A DNA stretch of 64,000 bases from Bursaphelenchus xylophilus (GCA_904066235.2 CAJFCV020000001.1:8742001-8806000); one strand, 5' to 3'; counted from the stretch's first letter, positions 1-13,463 are shown. Notes: generated by a model not told the origin, from the letters alone. Program-made: numbers and translations.

Positions 1-2262
1 AGGGAATTCGGTGTCATTTGAGCGGAAGTGATCGAAGAGAGAGGTCAGGAACTGAGACGCCGAGCCCAAAATAATGTCATCATTCCAAGTTCGTATTATT
101 TTTATGTATAACCTTGCATTCTTCTAATTTCTTATCACTTTCGCTGAAAAAATTCCCGCCGCTCAAATAATCCCGCGTTAAGTAGCTAACTATAATATTT
201 ACATCCGACGGCGACAAAAGAACGAGCCCCACTAACAATAAAACATTCCCCACTTACAGCGCAACTGAAAATGACAAGGAATATTGGCCGGAGGGCCGAG
301 GTCTGGGGTCACATCGAACTGTGTGGCCTGCCTGTAGCTAGGCGGCGGATCGATGACCATCTACAATTTGAGTATAAATATGTGACGGGGATGGTAGCAA
401 ATCGGTCAAATTAAAAGAAAGCGACGAGGTCGGGCGATAAATCTCGGGTCTCCCGCAGTCGTCTTGCCCCGTCGTTCGCCCCTCTCCGCTTACCGCGTTC
501 TCCTTCCCGTTCAACGGAGTCGATGTCGTTGGAGGCGATGAAGTCCGTTTCCTCAGATGAAATGACGTCTCTGCTACAATATAATCCGATTAGGAGCGCT
601 GGAATAGCCGCTTATGATCGAGGGTAAAGGGAATGCAAGAGTCAAGGAAAAACAACAAAATGGACAGCACTTGGGGTAATTGGATTACTTTAGAGAGGAA
701 ATACTACTGGTTAATAACAAGGCAGTCAACTCACTTCCAGAAGAATTGTTTTTGGCAAAAATAACAGCCGGGCACTCGTCCAAAAGAAGGGCTCTCTCCG
801 ACCGTCGCCCGTTTCTTTGCTGGATCTGCAGGAGCGAAAAGATATTAGAATAGATAAGAGAATAAGATCGTTAAATTTTGATGTTCACCCTCTCGAAAAC
901 CCTCATAAATACAACAATCAGTCGGTAGAGATATCAACTAATCTAGCCGCATTCTAAAAATTATATTATACTGCTTGACTGACCTCAACTAACACAAATT
1001 CTCGGTGATCCAAGGTTCCAAAGCTGAACTTTTCCACTGCTTCGAGCAAAACTTTATCCGCACAATCCAATGGCCCAACCAATACAGATACATAAGCTCT
1101 ATTCGGATCTAACTCTTCACAATAAATCTTCAAACTACCTCCAGTGAGTCCTCTTTCTCCTAATTCCTTCAATTTCTGATCAATCTTCTGCTCCCTTTGA
1201 CGCTTCATGACAACTTCTGGATTTGAAATGGTCCTAGTGAAAGTATTCTCGGGCAATTCCTCGTATAGACATTTGTTCATGTCATCAGCATAAGTATTGG
1301 CTGCAATAAATTATAGATATTATAACTACCTAAAACTAACCTTTATCCTTCCCGTTTCCCTTCTTCTTAAATTTATTTGACCGCTTTGACGAACGCACTT
1401 CATCCCCAAATTGTAGAGCCTGCAAAAACAATGTAATTAGTAATATTTACAAAACAAATTATAAAATTTTTGAAGTGTATAAAAAACAAACATAGAATTC
1501 TCAGAGTGATATCACCACGCCTTATCAATGATTAATCATCCCCTTAACACATAAAAAAGGAATTTCCGACTTGGCAATTGATCAACAAGCCATAAACCCC
1601 ATTTATTACCTAAAATCTGCCTTCCGAAACCCATTAAACCCGGAAAAGGGCCATCTGTCAAGTCAAATCCACCTCAAAACCAGTCCGAAATCAACCCAAA
1701 GGAAGACCCACACCATGAAATAACATATAAAGTACAGCTTGAATTCAAAACTGCTCCACAAAATTAATTGTATTACTTTAGACATACCGAAAACGGAAGA
1801 TAAACAGGCTGATCCGTGGATTTCAAGAGGAAACGTCCTTCACGATTGCTCTGATGCCAACTTAATTGGACGAGGAGAGGCCGCTCATCGAGTTCGAGCA
1901 TTCTTTCTTCACTGTTTTCGTGAAGTTCCCATATCGAGTAATCTGGATCCGTTAACATCTTCATGTCTGGATGGAATTTCTCTACCAGGGCATCAATTAC
2001 AGCTTGTGTGGTAGTTGACGAAGATACTCTTATGCATTTCGTTGTCACTTTCTGCCCTGGTTCGTGGTAATAAAAGCGCATAACACCGTAAAATTCCATG
2101 TTCTGTGACAAAAAAATCGTCAAATGCAGGAATGTCAAAAAAAAAGCACAGAACACACTAGAAACTTACCTCATTGGGCTCACTAATACTAAACAGATCC
2201 AAGCGGTTCTCGTTCCACTGATGGATTAGAGTCCGCAGCCTCTCCCTTTGATCCAACTCCAT
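1..2262 (-). CDS. afd-1: Afadin/canoe homologue, 5' part (partial)
   Basis: Afadin is a scaffold that binds Ras/Rap GTPases and links adherens-junction receptors to actin. The exon model on the minus strand is 2170-2262, 1788-2102, 1341-1419, 972-1300, 735-825, 494-573 and 258-360, with a further exon ending near 80 and running off the left edge. The start ATG is at 2262. The N-terminus (LIHQWNENRLDLFSISEPNE) and the following Ras-association domain (about residues 31-130, with FYGVMRFYYHEPGQK and LLVQLSWH) match afadin closely. A second RA domain lies near residues 210-270, introduced by LPENTFTRTISNPEVVMKR, a segment typical of afadin. The leftmost exon (peptide SQFLTSLFDHFRSNDTEF) resembles the stretch before the DIL domain. 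The FHA domain was not found, and the splice site of that last exon is unresolved. FHA, DIL and PDZ parts may lie partly outside the window. Identity is confident; the left end is approximate. Confidence 0.85.
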
Positions 2263-5200
2263 TAGGTTCTAATTACAATATCGATACAAAACGGACAAAA
2301 TAAATGCTGCCAGATACAAGCGGTTTGACAAAATAAGCCCTCTGGGAACGGGGATGGTCCACTGTTTGGCTTCGAAGAAAGCTCTCTATCTGATTCAACT
2401 CAAAAATCCGGGCGCAGTTCGCTCAAAAAATGATTGCGCATTCGAAGCGACGTGAAAATCGAGACAAATAAAGGCAGGTCGCGCCCGGAAAACGGTGAGA
2501 GTCTAACGATTCGAAACAGTGTTGTAGCCGGTAACATTTCTGACGTTGTGTTCTACCAAATACGATATATAAGTTGATTTCCGACATCCAGATAAACTTT
2601 TTTCCGATCGCTTCTATATGAACTTCGTTCGTTATAAAAGAGTTTGTCCGCGGGCATGTCCGATCTCGTATCTTCTTCGTTATCACTTATGATCAAATCA
2701 GACGGCACACAATTTGCTGTTTTATACGATGGATTTTTTTGCAACTCGAAACACTAGTAAATCATAATTTAGCCATACCACCGGACATTGCATCAATGAG
2801 TCAGTCATATTGCATAACATCACAAAATTCATAGCTTACGCACGGTGCACACAAGGGCGCAGCTTGCCCAGATCAGACTCTTTTTATCTCCTTTTGATGC
2901 GCGCAAAATCAAAAAAAAAAAAAGAAGAAATGGCATTTCTTTTTTATGGCAAAACGACAGAGAAAGAGGGTAGGTACCTCAGAGGGTGAGTAAGGTTGTT
3001 TTGTCCCGGAATAATGTTATTCCCATCTGACTTTACTCTTCCCATCCCAAATATTCTTTTTACGCTTTACTTTTTACCGTATTACCGTATTTCTTGAGTA
3101 GTTTGGATAATTTTAGATCTTAATTACTCTGTCGTATTGCTTGTAATGTTTTGTGTTACCTAAAATTTAAAAGAATGCTTAGATTTTCCGTGATTTTATT
3201 TTGATCCCCATGAACAATATAAATATAATGGTTTTCCGCCTTGAAAGCCGATTTTTGAATGTTTGGGATCAAAGACGCCGCGTTTAAATAACTTTGAATT
3301 ATATTGTAATGCTCTTTTTTGGCCATATGAGAATGTTTCTTTTTTCCCCGACAATTATGATTTCTTCAAAGGTGATGCCGCCCAATTGTTATTCCCACTA
3401 TGGGGAGTGTGCCCTTGTCTTTGTGATCAATTGAGGTTTCATAATTCTGATATCTAATGATTTATGGGGGTGATGAACGGTACCTTATTGTTGGTCCTAT
3501 TTACTTTGGGACGCGCGTACTCTCTGCCCTCATACATCTCATAGGACTATGCAATTATAAGGTATTATGAGTCGGAGGTATCTTCCGTATCTTCTGATGC
3601 CTTGTTTAATAGTTATTAATGATGTTATTCGCACTTCCGATATTACCTTAGCCTCCTATTGTCACCTGATTTTTTGTTACTTTCGAATCGACGGCGTCCT
3701 TTTTGGCGATAGAATTTCCCGAGGTTCGAGATTACGGTACCTTTTGTCTGATATCTGGAACAGTCCGAATCTGAATTCAAAAAAAAATTATGCGGGCAGG
3801 AAGCGGGGGACAGCTGTGTTTGGAATGTCGCGCGAGTGAAATCGCGGCGTCGTCGAGGCTTGGGGTGAGGAAAAAAGGTTCGCGGCCTTTATGTTCTGCT
3901 CTTTTTGAATACGACGCTGCTGGAAGACACTCAACTCGACTGACCAGTGCCCGATCAGTCGCCCCTCCCGCGCGGCATCTGACCAAGAGATGGAGGGCGG
4001 GGTGAGGGCCATGCCGAAAAACGACGGCGTTCTTTTCTGTCGCCTTTGTGTTGCAGCGATGGCCATTTGCCTTTTCGCCTCCCTTTCCCCCGTTGGAGAA
4101 GAGATCTGAACGGCCTCTGATCCGCTTTGTAGGGCACTGTCAGCGGGTGTTGTGATTGATAACCGTCGCTGATAATCCCGAGATAGGTAAATGTTTGTTC
4201 GGATCAAGATTTAGTGAGTCTCGAGGGTTACTGTAATGGGGATGGTTATCATCGGAGTTTTGTTTTCGAAGGGAACGTGAAGGTCGGAGCTTCATTTGTG
4301 GCACCTTAGGTTGTCGGAGGCAGTCGGTTTGTTAACGAGGGCCGGCATTCTAGTCAATATTTATCACACAAGTAGGTACCGAGGTACCGCATTGTTGTTT
4401 TATTTGTACTTTGCTCATCCAAAAAGTCCCCGATTTGTCCAAAACCTTGCAACACCTTTCATGACAAATGTGTCCGCACTGCTGAAATAAATAATTCGCG
4501 GAGAATACGACATTGAAATGTAGGTGTTTCCCTTTTGATTTGGGTCATTTTTTACACCCATTCTTAATTATCGACGATTAATTTGATAGGTTTTCCGCGT
4601 TACCTTAAGGCTTTTTTGACATAACAAAGCCGTCTGAGTGAGGAACCCTGATCTCGGGTCGATTACGTAATCGGTTGAAGAGAGAAAAGGTTCGCGAGCG
4701 ATGGAAAATGACAGAATTTGCATATTCTGGGAAAAGATTGGTATGATAAGTGAAGACAGAGAAAGCTGTGACATAACAAGGAGACTCTTTGTTTGATAAA
4801 CAACTTTGAAGTGTTTCTGTCCCAAATGTCCACAGTCTTATGTAATTTTGTTCGAAATGTCTGTACCTTTATCACCAAACTCTTTTTCATAAGATCGCAC
4901 TAAAAACGATGGGATCCCCGGCTCTATCTGCACATTGTAAATGGGATCGAACGAATATTAATCACCTCGATGTTCTTATCAGTGTTATCTCGGGGCGAAA
5001 GTTTTTTTTCTTTCGCCAGTGGCAGTATTTTTTGGTCGTTCACACCGGCCTTGGCGCTGTCAGTCAAGTCTTCTGGTGTTTTTTGGGCGAGGGGAAACGA
5101 AGGAAGCCCGGGTGATGAATGACAACGCTTCTGCGCACGCGTCTTTTTATGTCTTAACAATTCGTTGTCTATGCGGCTTCAAGATGGGGCTGAGGACGGC

Positions 5201-5929
5201 GAAATTCGGGACTGGCGCGGCGTTGGGACACTGATTTGCCGCTTAGTGATAATAATTGATCTTACACTTAGAGGGGTTTTACTGATAAGGAATTCTTTGC
5301 AAATATAGAAACGGAATTCTGTATGATTTTACCTGTAAAGTTTTGTAACAGTTTCTCAGAAATCTAGCAATCCTTCATGCTCAATTACTGATCCCATTAG
5401 GGTCCCATCACTCCTATCTCATCCCGGAGCTCTTTTCTGTCACCTTTATATAATCCATGACATCTTCCCCATCCCATTTATAAAAGGCCGGGTATTTTTC
5501 ATCCTGATTTATGGGACGGTGTCGATCCGAAAAACGGCCCGAAGATGAATGACATCCCAATTAAAGCATTATTCTCAGTCCTTGTGATAAAACTTCATAT
5601 TGTTCTTGCTTCTCCCTTCTTTGCCCTCCGGGGTTTTTCTATTTTTTGGAGCTCTTTAAACCTTGAGAACGCCTGTTTTTGCCGTCTCGGCCCCCGCATA
5701 TGTTACTTAATCGATTTTAATTTAATTAAATATTCATTTTTTTTTTTATTAGTACTAATTGGTACTATTCTTTGGTACAATTCTCTCATTTCCTGCCATG
5801 TTTTAATGAAATTCAAAGTATCAGTGTCTGACTTGAACAAATTAATACCTAATTTTAAGCTTTCGTTTGTATTTTTTCGTGTTTTTATAAACTTTTGGGC
5901 TCTGAAATTGTATTATTCATCTTCAGATA
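2263..5929. other. Intergenic region between afadin and pop-1
   Basis: This 3.7-kb stretch separates two divergently transcribed genes and must hold both promoters. Short open frames on both strands (for example around 3.8-4.2 kb in a GC-richer patch) have no recognisable domain and no convincing splice context. A T-rich 3' splice site (CATCTTCAG, ending at 5926) lies 3 bases before the pop-1 ATG. I see no RNA gene or clear repeat here. Confidence 0.5.
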
Positions 5930-7147
5930 ATGACCTCTATGGAGGAAACGGACGAGGTGAAGGTCTTTCGGAATAACAATGATCCAGAGGAAGTGGTGGA
6001 CACTCCGCAGTCATCGCAACAGTTATCCGATGACAAGAAGGAGGTCGCTTTCGAGACAGAACTCGAAGGACAGAATATAAACCGTATGTTTTATATTATT
6101 TTTGTCTCATTCAACTATATCCTTGCGTTTTATATAATGTCAGGGTATGTAGGCCGAGTTTGTACTGTAATATTGTTATTCTAGCTACAGTAGCACCATT
6201 TGCCGATCTCCAATTTAAACCTCACACCCCGATTGGAACCCTCAGCCCGGCGTTTCTATGTCCATTATTGGTATGTAGATATTAGTAGTGTAATATCCAA
6301 TCTTTAGGCAATGAAATCACCGCATACTTTGCTATCTCCCGGCTTCCAAGGGCTCAATTTTGCTTCTCCCAATTACGGGGTGCTCTCGCCCAACTTCATG
6401 CCAATCTTTAACCCCTTCTACAATATGCAGAATATGCAAATGCACAATCTATTGAAACAGAGCCTGCCAATGGCCAACATGACTAACAATATGGCCGGCT
6501 TGGGAATGCTGAACCCAGGTGTGAGATACCCATCATCTACCCCATCAACTCCCCGAAGAGACAAAGGAGTAAGGATCGAGAAGGATAAGAACCGGATAAA
6601 GAAACCGTGCAATGCATTTATGATCTTCATGAGAGAGAATCGAGCACAAGTGGCCAAGGAAAATCATTGCAAACAATCGTCGGAACTGAACAAAGAATTG
6701 GGACAACGATGGCAGAATCTGACCAAGGAAGAACAAGAAAAATACTTTGATATGGCCAGAAGGGAGAAGGAAGATCATGCCAAACAGCATCCTGGATGGA
6801 GTGCCCGGGACAATTATGCGGTTCATAAGAAAAAAAAGCGGAGTCGAAGGGAAAGGTCTTATGGTAAGTGGTTTGATTGTTGTCGGCAGCTTTAACGAAA
6901 TTGGAAATAGTTTTAGTTTCATTTCTGTTATTCTAATCACCTTTATTTAGATCCAACGAACGAGAACAACGAACAGAAGAAATGCCGAGCCCGATTTGGT
7001 GTCGATAATCAACAGAAATGGTGCAAACACTGCAAACGAAAGAAGAGATGTCTGAATGTCCAGGACCTGGAGGTCTCTTCCACGACGAATCCGTCCACTC
7101 CGCTGTACCTTCACAGTTCTCCGAACATATATTCGCCTTTGGCTTGA
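5930..7147 (+). CDS. pop-1: TCF/LEF transcription factor (POP-1 type)
   Basis: This is the nuclear effector of Wnt/beta-catenin signalling, binding DNA and recruiting beta-catenin or Groucho. Exons are 5930-6083, 6185-6270, 6308-6863 and 6951-7147, giving about 330 residues. The acidic N-terminus (ETDEVKVFRNNNDPEE) corresponds to the beta-catenin-binding region of TCFs, with DDKKEVAFETELEG following as in POP-1. An HMG box lies at about residues 176-246 (KKPCNAFMIFMRENR, ELNKELGQRWQNLTKEEQ, basic tail KKKKR). Exon 4 encodes a C-clamp with its four cysteines (KKCRARFG, WCKHCKRKKRC), the accessory DNA-binding motif of POP-1 and invertebrate TCFs. The start is chosen because CATCTTCAG precedes it by three bases, as for a trans-spliced mRNA. 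An AATAAA signal lies at 7538-7543. The protein is short and ends soon after the C-clamp. Confidence 0.93.
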
Positions 7148-8443
7148 TGTTAGGCCTCAATATTTAATTTTTCTGATCTCTTATCTTTCTTGTGCTGACG
7201 GGATTGGGGCTCGATCTCAGGGATCTCTGGGATTAGATTAGAATCACTTTTGGGTAGAAAGTTTTAGGAATCTATTCAAAAGTTGTTGTAGAACGGTTAT
7301 TTTGTTATTTTAAGGTTAATAATCGAACAATGTAAGAAAGCCCCGCCCATCCAGCACCCAACTTACTTGTTTGTTTCTTTGTCACTCTCCTCCATCTCCA
7401 CTCTCCCATCTTCCTCAATCCGGGTTTTATTTTTTACCAAAAGTTTGTTCGATTAAATTGCTCATTGAATCCAGATGTAAATAATTTCAAGAACTTTTAA
7501 ATTCTCCATTTTTTATTTTCAGCGACAGTAAAAGAACAATAAATCTGTTACATATTATACAACGAATTTACAATAATTCATATGCTAGGAGGAAAGCGAA
7601 AACCGGGAATTTCATGTCGAGAATAAAAGGTATGCTCTTCGAAGTCTTTGGTATCAGATCTCGACTACAATATGTAATCAGGCGGGGATTCCAAACCTAC
7701 CACAAAGTGAAGATATCTCTATCGACGCTGTGATACATCTAGAGTGATTAAATATGTAATGCTCTGACCTAATAATAAATATAAATAATGTCATGTTCTA
7801 GCGGAGACTTGGACCTACATTTAAGCCTGAATTACAACGTTTGGCACGATAAATATTTAGAATTATGTTTGCTAGCTCTGATACATGTATATTACAGTCA
7901 CCGGGACGAACTGGAACGTTGGGGTTCATTTTAAATGGGTATTAAAATTAAATTATGTCATCGTAATTAGTACTAAACTACTTCAAATAAAGAATTCCTC
8001 CAAATTTAGACTCCCAAATAATTTCTAAATTATTCTACAGTAATCTCTGGTCTATTGAAAAATTTTCAAAGCAAAATATTTTGATGCCATGAAGAATATA
8101 GCCCGCTTATGACCCCCATTGTCCCATTCATTGCCCGATAAACCCTGAAAAAAATCTCCGAATAAATAGAGGTCAGATGTAAATAAATAAATTAGTGGGA
8201 ATGTCTATGTCATCGGAAATGGGAAATGGCTGAATGTGAAATGCTACCAACACTAGGGATTGCACCATCTAAACGCGACTAGATGTAAAATAATATGTTC
8301 GAAATCTGATCTAAATAATAAATAATCTTTGTGATCAACACTAATTGCTTTTGGAGTTCGGGGTCGGAGGAATAGGGGACATGGATGCCAGTGTAATATA
8401 AATAAATAAGCGACTCTCATGTCCCCGTCGTCCAATGTACCCC
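7148..8443. other. Convergent 3' region, pop-1 / larp
   Basis: The region between two tail-to-tail genes is AT-rich and presumably holds both 3' UTRs. AATAAA at 7538-7543 fits the pop-1 end. No coding exon is recognisable on either strand. Confidence 0.5.
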
Positions 8444-10913
8444 TTAGCACTTCTTAACTGTCTGTGCATATGTCCTGCGTTTGTCTTCGACCTTGGGAGG
8501 TGGTGGTTGATGTTTTCTGGCCACCACTGCATTAAATTGGGGCTTTTTGGTCTCTTTTATCTGCACCGTCTTCACCGGCCGTTCCTCTTCGATCAGGCAA
8601 GGGAAGTCGGTCTCTCCAAACTTGGTGGTATCATGATTAGCATCTTGATGTACTTCGGCTTCTTCTTCCTTTTCTTCTCGCGCTTTCCATTTCGATATTG
8701 GCTTCATGGCTGATTTGACTGGAGGAAAGGGGGTGTTATTATTGTTATTGTTGGTCGGAGTTGGTGGGGAATTGTTGACGGGTGTGACGGGGGTGGTGGG
8801 GATACTCCTGGGCTTCTCTCTAAACGATATTCGGTTATCTGTTTTAATGCAAGCAAATTACTTTTCGAGTTTTGATAATTCAAAGTTACAAAATTGATAA
8901 AATTTTTACCGCAAAAAAATATTTTTTAAAAAGAATAATGAAAATGAACTTACACTTCCTTAAACTCGACCGTTTTCTGTGCCTTGGGTGGTTTTTGATT
9001 ATGATTTGTGGGATTTGATGGATATGGACTTCTTCGGGGATTGGATGGCCGAGATTTGTAACTGAAACTGGACCTCTCCGAGTAAACTTCGTTCGCAAAT
9101 TTGTGCTTGGAATCCGGGATGGATGGTTTTTCTAGAATAAATAAAGATAAACACCAGTTTTTGAAGATGTATACATATGTATGACAATAACGTTTACCAA
9201 AAAAGCAAATTCTTTAGTCTTACCAGTAGAATATCCTCGATTACTCAAGAATTTGTTCTGTAGAGACCCCACCGAGATGGGCATGGAAGCTGGGACCGTC
9301 GGAGTGCTGAATGCAGGCATTGCAGCCCCACTGTTGTCCGTTCCCTGAGCCGCAGCCATGGCGGCCGTACTAGTAACACTCGGTCGAAAACTGGCTCTCG
9401 GAACAAATCCAGAGCTGGCCAGAATCTGACCCAAAGAGAAACTGGAGTTCTCCTTGTCATTGGAGGTCTTGGGAATGTCATTGATGGCGAAGGGAAGGTC
9501 GTGGATGGTGATCTGACCTGTTATCACGGTCTCCCCGCCCGGTGACATCCCCACATTCGTTTTGTAAGCAGTGCCGGCATTGGTCGTGATCTTGTCCTCG
9601 GCTCCGAACTGATACGAATCTGTTACAATCGGCGCTCCACCTGTCTTTATGCGCGCCTGAAATTATTACGCTATTTTAGATCATCCTATGATTTAATTTA
9701 TATTTTTTCTGTCTATTCAAGTAAAGTTTTAATTGTCTATATTAAATTGAATTATAATACAATATAATTATTCCAAACGCGGACCTAGATGAACAACTTT
9801 TAAACACATCCCATATGGCAAGCGCAACTCACATAAATGGGCTTGCCACGAAACGTCCGGCCAAGGCTCTGCAGATGCATGAAGGCCTTCTGGGTATCCT
9901 CCTCGGTCGCGAATGTCACATACCAGCTGTTGTTGAGTCCGTAACTCAGCGACACGTAGTTGACACAGTCATCAAACATGGCCTTAACCTCCTCTTCCTT
10001 TGCGTCCTCGGGGATTTCACGCAAGATTATCGTGCATCGCTTGTTACATGGCCGCACTTTCAGGCCCGACTCGTCTACTTGGACTTGAGGAGAGTCTGAA
10101 AAAATTATTCATTGGTGGATTAGAGCTGAAGGACTTTTTACACATTCACAACAGAAAAATATTTGATGGGATTTGAGGTCTTCATGAGATAAAAACGTAC
10201 TTAGAATACTAAAATCTGCAAAATTCTTACCTCGGAGTACCTGTACAATCAAATTGAAGTCATCCGTCAACTTGGAGACCTTCGGGAATCCCGCTACGGT
10301 CTTGATAGGCACGTATTGATCGGCGTCCATCTGCGACCTCAGATATCTGTCATTCATCAGATTCTCCCTAAATTTGGAATATTTAAATGTCATCCTGTCC
10401 CTTACCGACTAAAGTAGTATTCGAGCTGATTCTTTAGGCGCTGATTCAACTGTTCGGGGGATAATCGGGATGGGGGTTCGGGGGTCGAAGAAGGCTCATA
10501 GCCTGAGGGTGTGGAACGGCCTTGAGGGCCAGGCACGCTGAGGAGTTGCTGTCTACATTCGGAAGTGAACCACCACGGGAGGAAGGGGATGTGAGGCGAC
10601 GACTCGGCCGGTGGCTGTCGATTGTTGTCGCCATTCCGGGCCGAGTTCTTGTTTATGTCATTCAAGGCGCGATTCACATCGCTCACCTTAAGAGAGGGAG
10701 TAAATAAAAGGGTAAATAAACAAAATCACGTGGTGTTCTGCAAACGAAGTTATCGAAAAGTCGAAATGACGTGACCTCTGGACTTGGCCAAAACGATGAC
10801 TCATCAGATTTACGCAAAGTTTGATAATTCCTCACCTCTTGAATAACAAAACATCTCGGAGTGGTCTCGGTACAGATGAAGAAGCCATTGTCCTTGAAGC
10901 CGAAGCCGCGCAT
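8444..10913 (-). CDS. larp-5: La-related protein 4/5 (LARP4 family)
   Basis: LARP4/5 proteins bind poly(A) and mRNA 3' regions through a tandem La-motif/RRM and promote mRNA stability in the cytoplasm. Exons on the minus strand are 10836-10913, 10406-10686, 10231-10367, 9833-10095, 9224-9656, 8954-9131 and 8444-8819 (about 581 residues). The La motif ([20 protein letters not shown], then [18 protein letters not shown]) spans exons 2-3. The RRM ([35 protein letters not shown]) is in exon 4 and is followed by VARIKTG, as in LARP4. The C-terminal half is low-complexity and rich in S, P and N, with a basic segment near the end. The ATG at 10913 directly follows GGCTTCAG, a likely trans-splice site. 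The frame is also open upstream, so a longer N-terminus is possible. The symbol rests on LARP4/5 family membership; larp-5 is the C. elegans member as I recall it. Confidence 0.88.
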
Positions 10914-11955
10914 CTGAAGCCGGAAGGCGGCAGATTTGAATAAACAAAGCCGCACAGGGTCCTGCAATGGACGGATATCGAATATCAAGGTGTCATTCGG
11001 ACGGGGCGAGACGTCAATCGGGCACCTACCTCAGACTGCGAGCTTCAGGATTGTCGCTCCGTTCCGAACGCTCGGCGAGAATCGGCGTGAAAACACCGAC
11101 CGGACCGCAAGAAGGCGAACAAGACGAGGCCGGAGGGCCGCGGAATCTCTTGGCCACAGGTCCGGGGGACGGTTTCTCTCGCCCTCTCTCCAGAAGCCGC
11201 ACGTCTTCGCTCTCTCCAGAATCCGGGGCTTCTCTCGCTCGCCCGCCCGCCGTTGACGTGAACCGAGAAAAAGAGAGAGAATCGAAGAGCGCGCACTCCA
11301 AACAACGTGGCAGAGCCGTTTGTCTGCACCTCCTCCTCGCTCCACACACTCTCTCGTTGACGGAGAAACGGAAAAAGAGCAAATGCCCCCGACTAACCCT
11401 CGGATCTTGTCATCAGGAGGCCAGGCCGAAGTCAATTACCCCGGCGTCGCGTGTTTATTTTTTATTAGATGCCCTCAGGGGAAAGGTCGAGGGAAGTGGA
11501 CGAGATTGGACCTCAGCTACTCATTCACAACTAATATTAAAAATTTTCTTTATTCGGCTACAAAGATGATTACAATGACATAATTATATTTGGAATAAAC
11601 TCAAAAAATGAATTACAGTTAATCAAAAATATACAAAGTTACATTAGCTGTGACAAGAGGGTCGTAAAAACATTGCAATTTGATTAATGGATTAGTTACA
11701 TTATCTCGTAATATTAGGTGAGTCAGCAGGACCCCACATAAATCTCCTGAATGTAATCAAATATATTTTTCTTCCAAAAGTAAAGGATAATATTTTCGCC
11801 CCCCTCCCTTTCCGGCGATGTCATGATGACGTCATCTAATCGAATTACACGTTTTAGATTACAATTTTAAAGCGTTGGAGGTAAGGATAATTTAGTCATT
11901 CGAACTTTAGGCATTCGAACTTGCGGATTCGAACTTGCGGTGTGTCTCCATATGA
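10914..11955. other. Intergenic, GC-rich upstream region of larp gene
   Basis: This stretch lies between two minus-strand genes. Bases 10960-11450 are distinctly GC-rich with many CG dinucleotides and hold long but unrelated open frames on both strands, which I read as compositional rather than coding. A TTTATT at about 11547 (AATAAA on the minus strand) could end the coiled-coil gene's transcript. Confidence 0.4.
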
Positions 11956-12826
11956 TTATTGTGTTTTGACTAGTCGATCCAGTGCTTCCATGGCAAGCTG
12001 AGTTTGCAAAAAGTAATGATGCAGTTCTACTGCTTCTTTTCTCATCGATTCCAGTGTGGATTCCAGTTTCTTGCGATTCCTTGTCCATTCCGAGAGATGA
12101 CGAACATTCTCCCAATCTTCATTCATATTCTGTTGGAAGGCACTCATCCGTGTGCTGGCCATATTGGCCATTCGGATACATTCCTGGTTCATATCACGGA
12201 TCTGCATCAGTTGGAGTTCATGCCTAAAATAATACCTTCGGATATCAAGTGTAAAATAAAAAAGAGCTCAAACTAATATTATTATTAATTTGCTCCTCAT
12301 TCTCTCTTGAAAAAACCCTTGACCGTTTATTTTTTCCAATCCCCCGCAATTCAACGAAAGTCCAAAAAAATTGCGCAAGAGATTACAAAAAAAGAAGATG
12401 ATTTCTAACAATAAGAAGATACTTTTTGCAAACACATACTTACTTGGCGAGAATGTCGTCAACGCCGGGCTCTCTACTCAAAAGTTCATAAAATTCTTTC
12501 TGCACAACATCTGACTCGTTTCGATTAATCAGGGTTATATTGGACACCAGATGCTCCAAGCCACTGAAAATTTTAAAAATAATTGATTAAAATTTGGAGT
12601 TTGAAGTAAATCATGCATCAAAAAAAATTTTTTTTTTGAAATTCAACAATATTTTACTCTAAAACATTGCTTTGTAATTCATAAAAAAATAATTTCCGTA
12701 AAATCCAATAAAAATATTTAAAATTGGCGAAAGAATCGATTAAAACGCTCAAAATTACTTTTCTTACCTGGCCACAGGACCCAATTCCTCGACGATTCGT
12801 TCTCCGAGCAGACGGACGCTTTCCAT
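11956..12826 (-). CDS. Small coiled-coil protein, unassigned
   Basis: I do not recognise this family. A three-exon model (12768-12826, 12444-12563, 11956-12223) with consistent phases and good splice sites encodes 148 residues. It begins MESVRLLGERIVEELGP and ends EALDRLVKTQ. The product is predicted to be almost entirely alpha-helical, with heptad-like spacing of hydrophobic residues from about residue 60 to the end and no signal peptide or membrane segment. Size and composition recall subunits of small helical assemblies such as BLOC-1/BORC or kinetochore complexes, but I could match none of them. It lies head-to-head with the MAP3K gene (about 640 bp between start codons), so the two may share a promoter region. 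The gene call is fairly firm; no function is proposed. Confidence 0.7.
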
Positions 12827-13463
12827 CGACGACTTCTTTCTTTTTTAGCAGTAAAAAGAAGTCGAATAAAATCTTTTTTCTTTTTTCTCTCGAATATAAC
12901 ATTATGCCAAAATGTCCGGTTATTGAGTTTCTGAGGGACGAAATGTCAGTAATCATGCCGTGTTTCTACTCCTATTGTCAGTTACTTTATTTTGCATCAT
13001 ACGGTAAACTTGATAAAGAGTAAAGAGAAGAGAGAAAAAGAGAAATTAATGTTTTTCTCGCTCGGAATGCTTGTACTTTGCTTGAGAAGAATGCTTAGAA
13101 TTTATCAGTGAATAACCAGTTATGATCGCCAAGTGAGAAACTTCTCTTTCTCCCACTAATTCTTCGCATTTTTGTGCGCGGATTCGGGTTTGGGTTCAAA
13201 GATTCGGGATTACTGTATATATTGTGTATGTTGATCATAACAACCAAACTTTCGGTTCTAAGATTTGTCTAGATTATGAGTTTTATGTTCTTTTGCAATT
13301 CTTCATGTGTTATCAGTTCTTGTTTTTTTCAAAGTTAAATCGTGCTTGTTAACTTTGCGCTTTGTCTTTTTTCAAGTGTAATATCGACAACTTTTTGTTT
13401 CTGTAATCCAATCGTATTTTAGGCTCCTTTTTCCGTTCTTTTTATAATGTGAATCCGGATGAA
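12827..13463. other. Divergent promoter region, coiled-coil gene / MAP3K
   Basis: This 0.6-kb AT-rich gap lies between two divergent start codons. A TATTTTAG acceptor near 13421 is followed by a frame open into the MAP3K, so an upstream MAP3K exon or a trans-splice leader may lie here. Confidence 0.4.

Noticed and set aside
3788..4207. 139-codon frame on the minus strand upstream of pop-1
   Set aside because: It overlaps open frames on the other strand in a GC-richer patch and shows no motif or splice context.
10967..11569. Long overlapping open frames in a GC-rich patch
   Set aside because: Several frames on both strands are open at once, as GC-rich DNA allows. There are no domains and no consistent splice structure.
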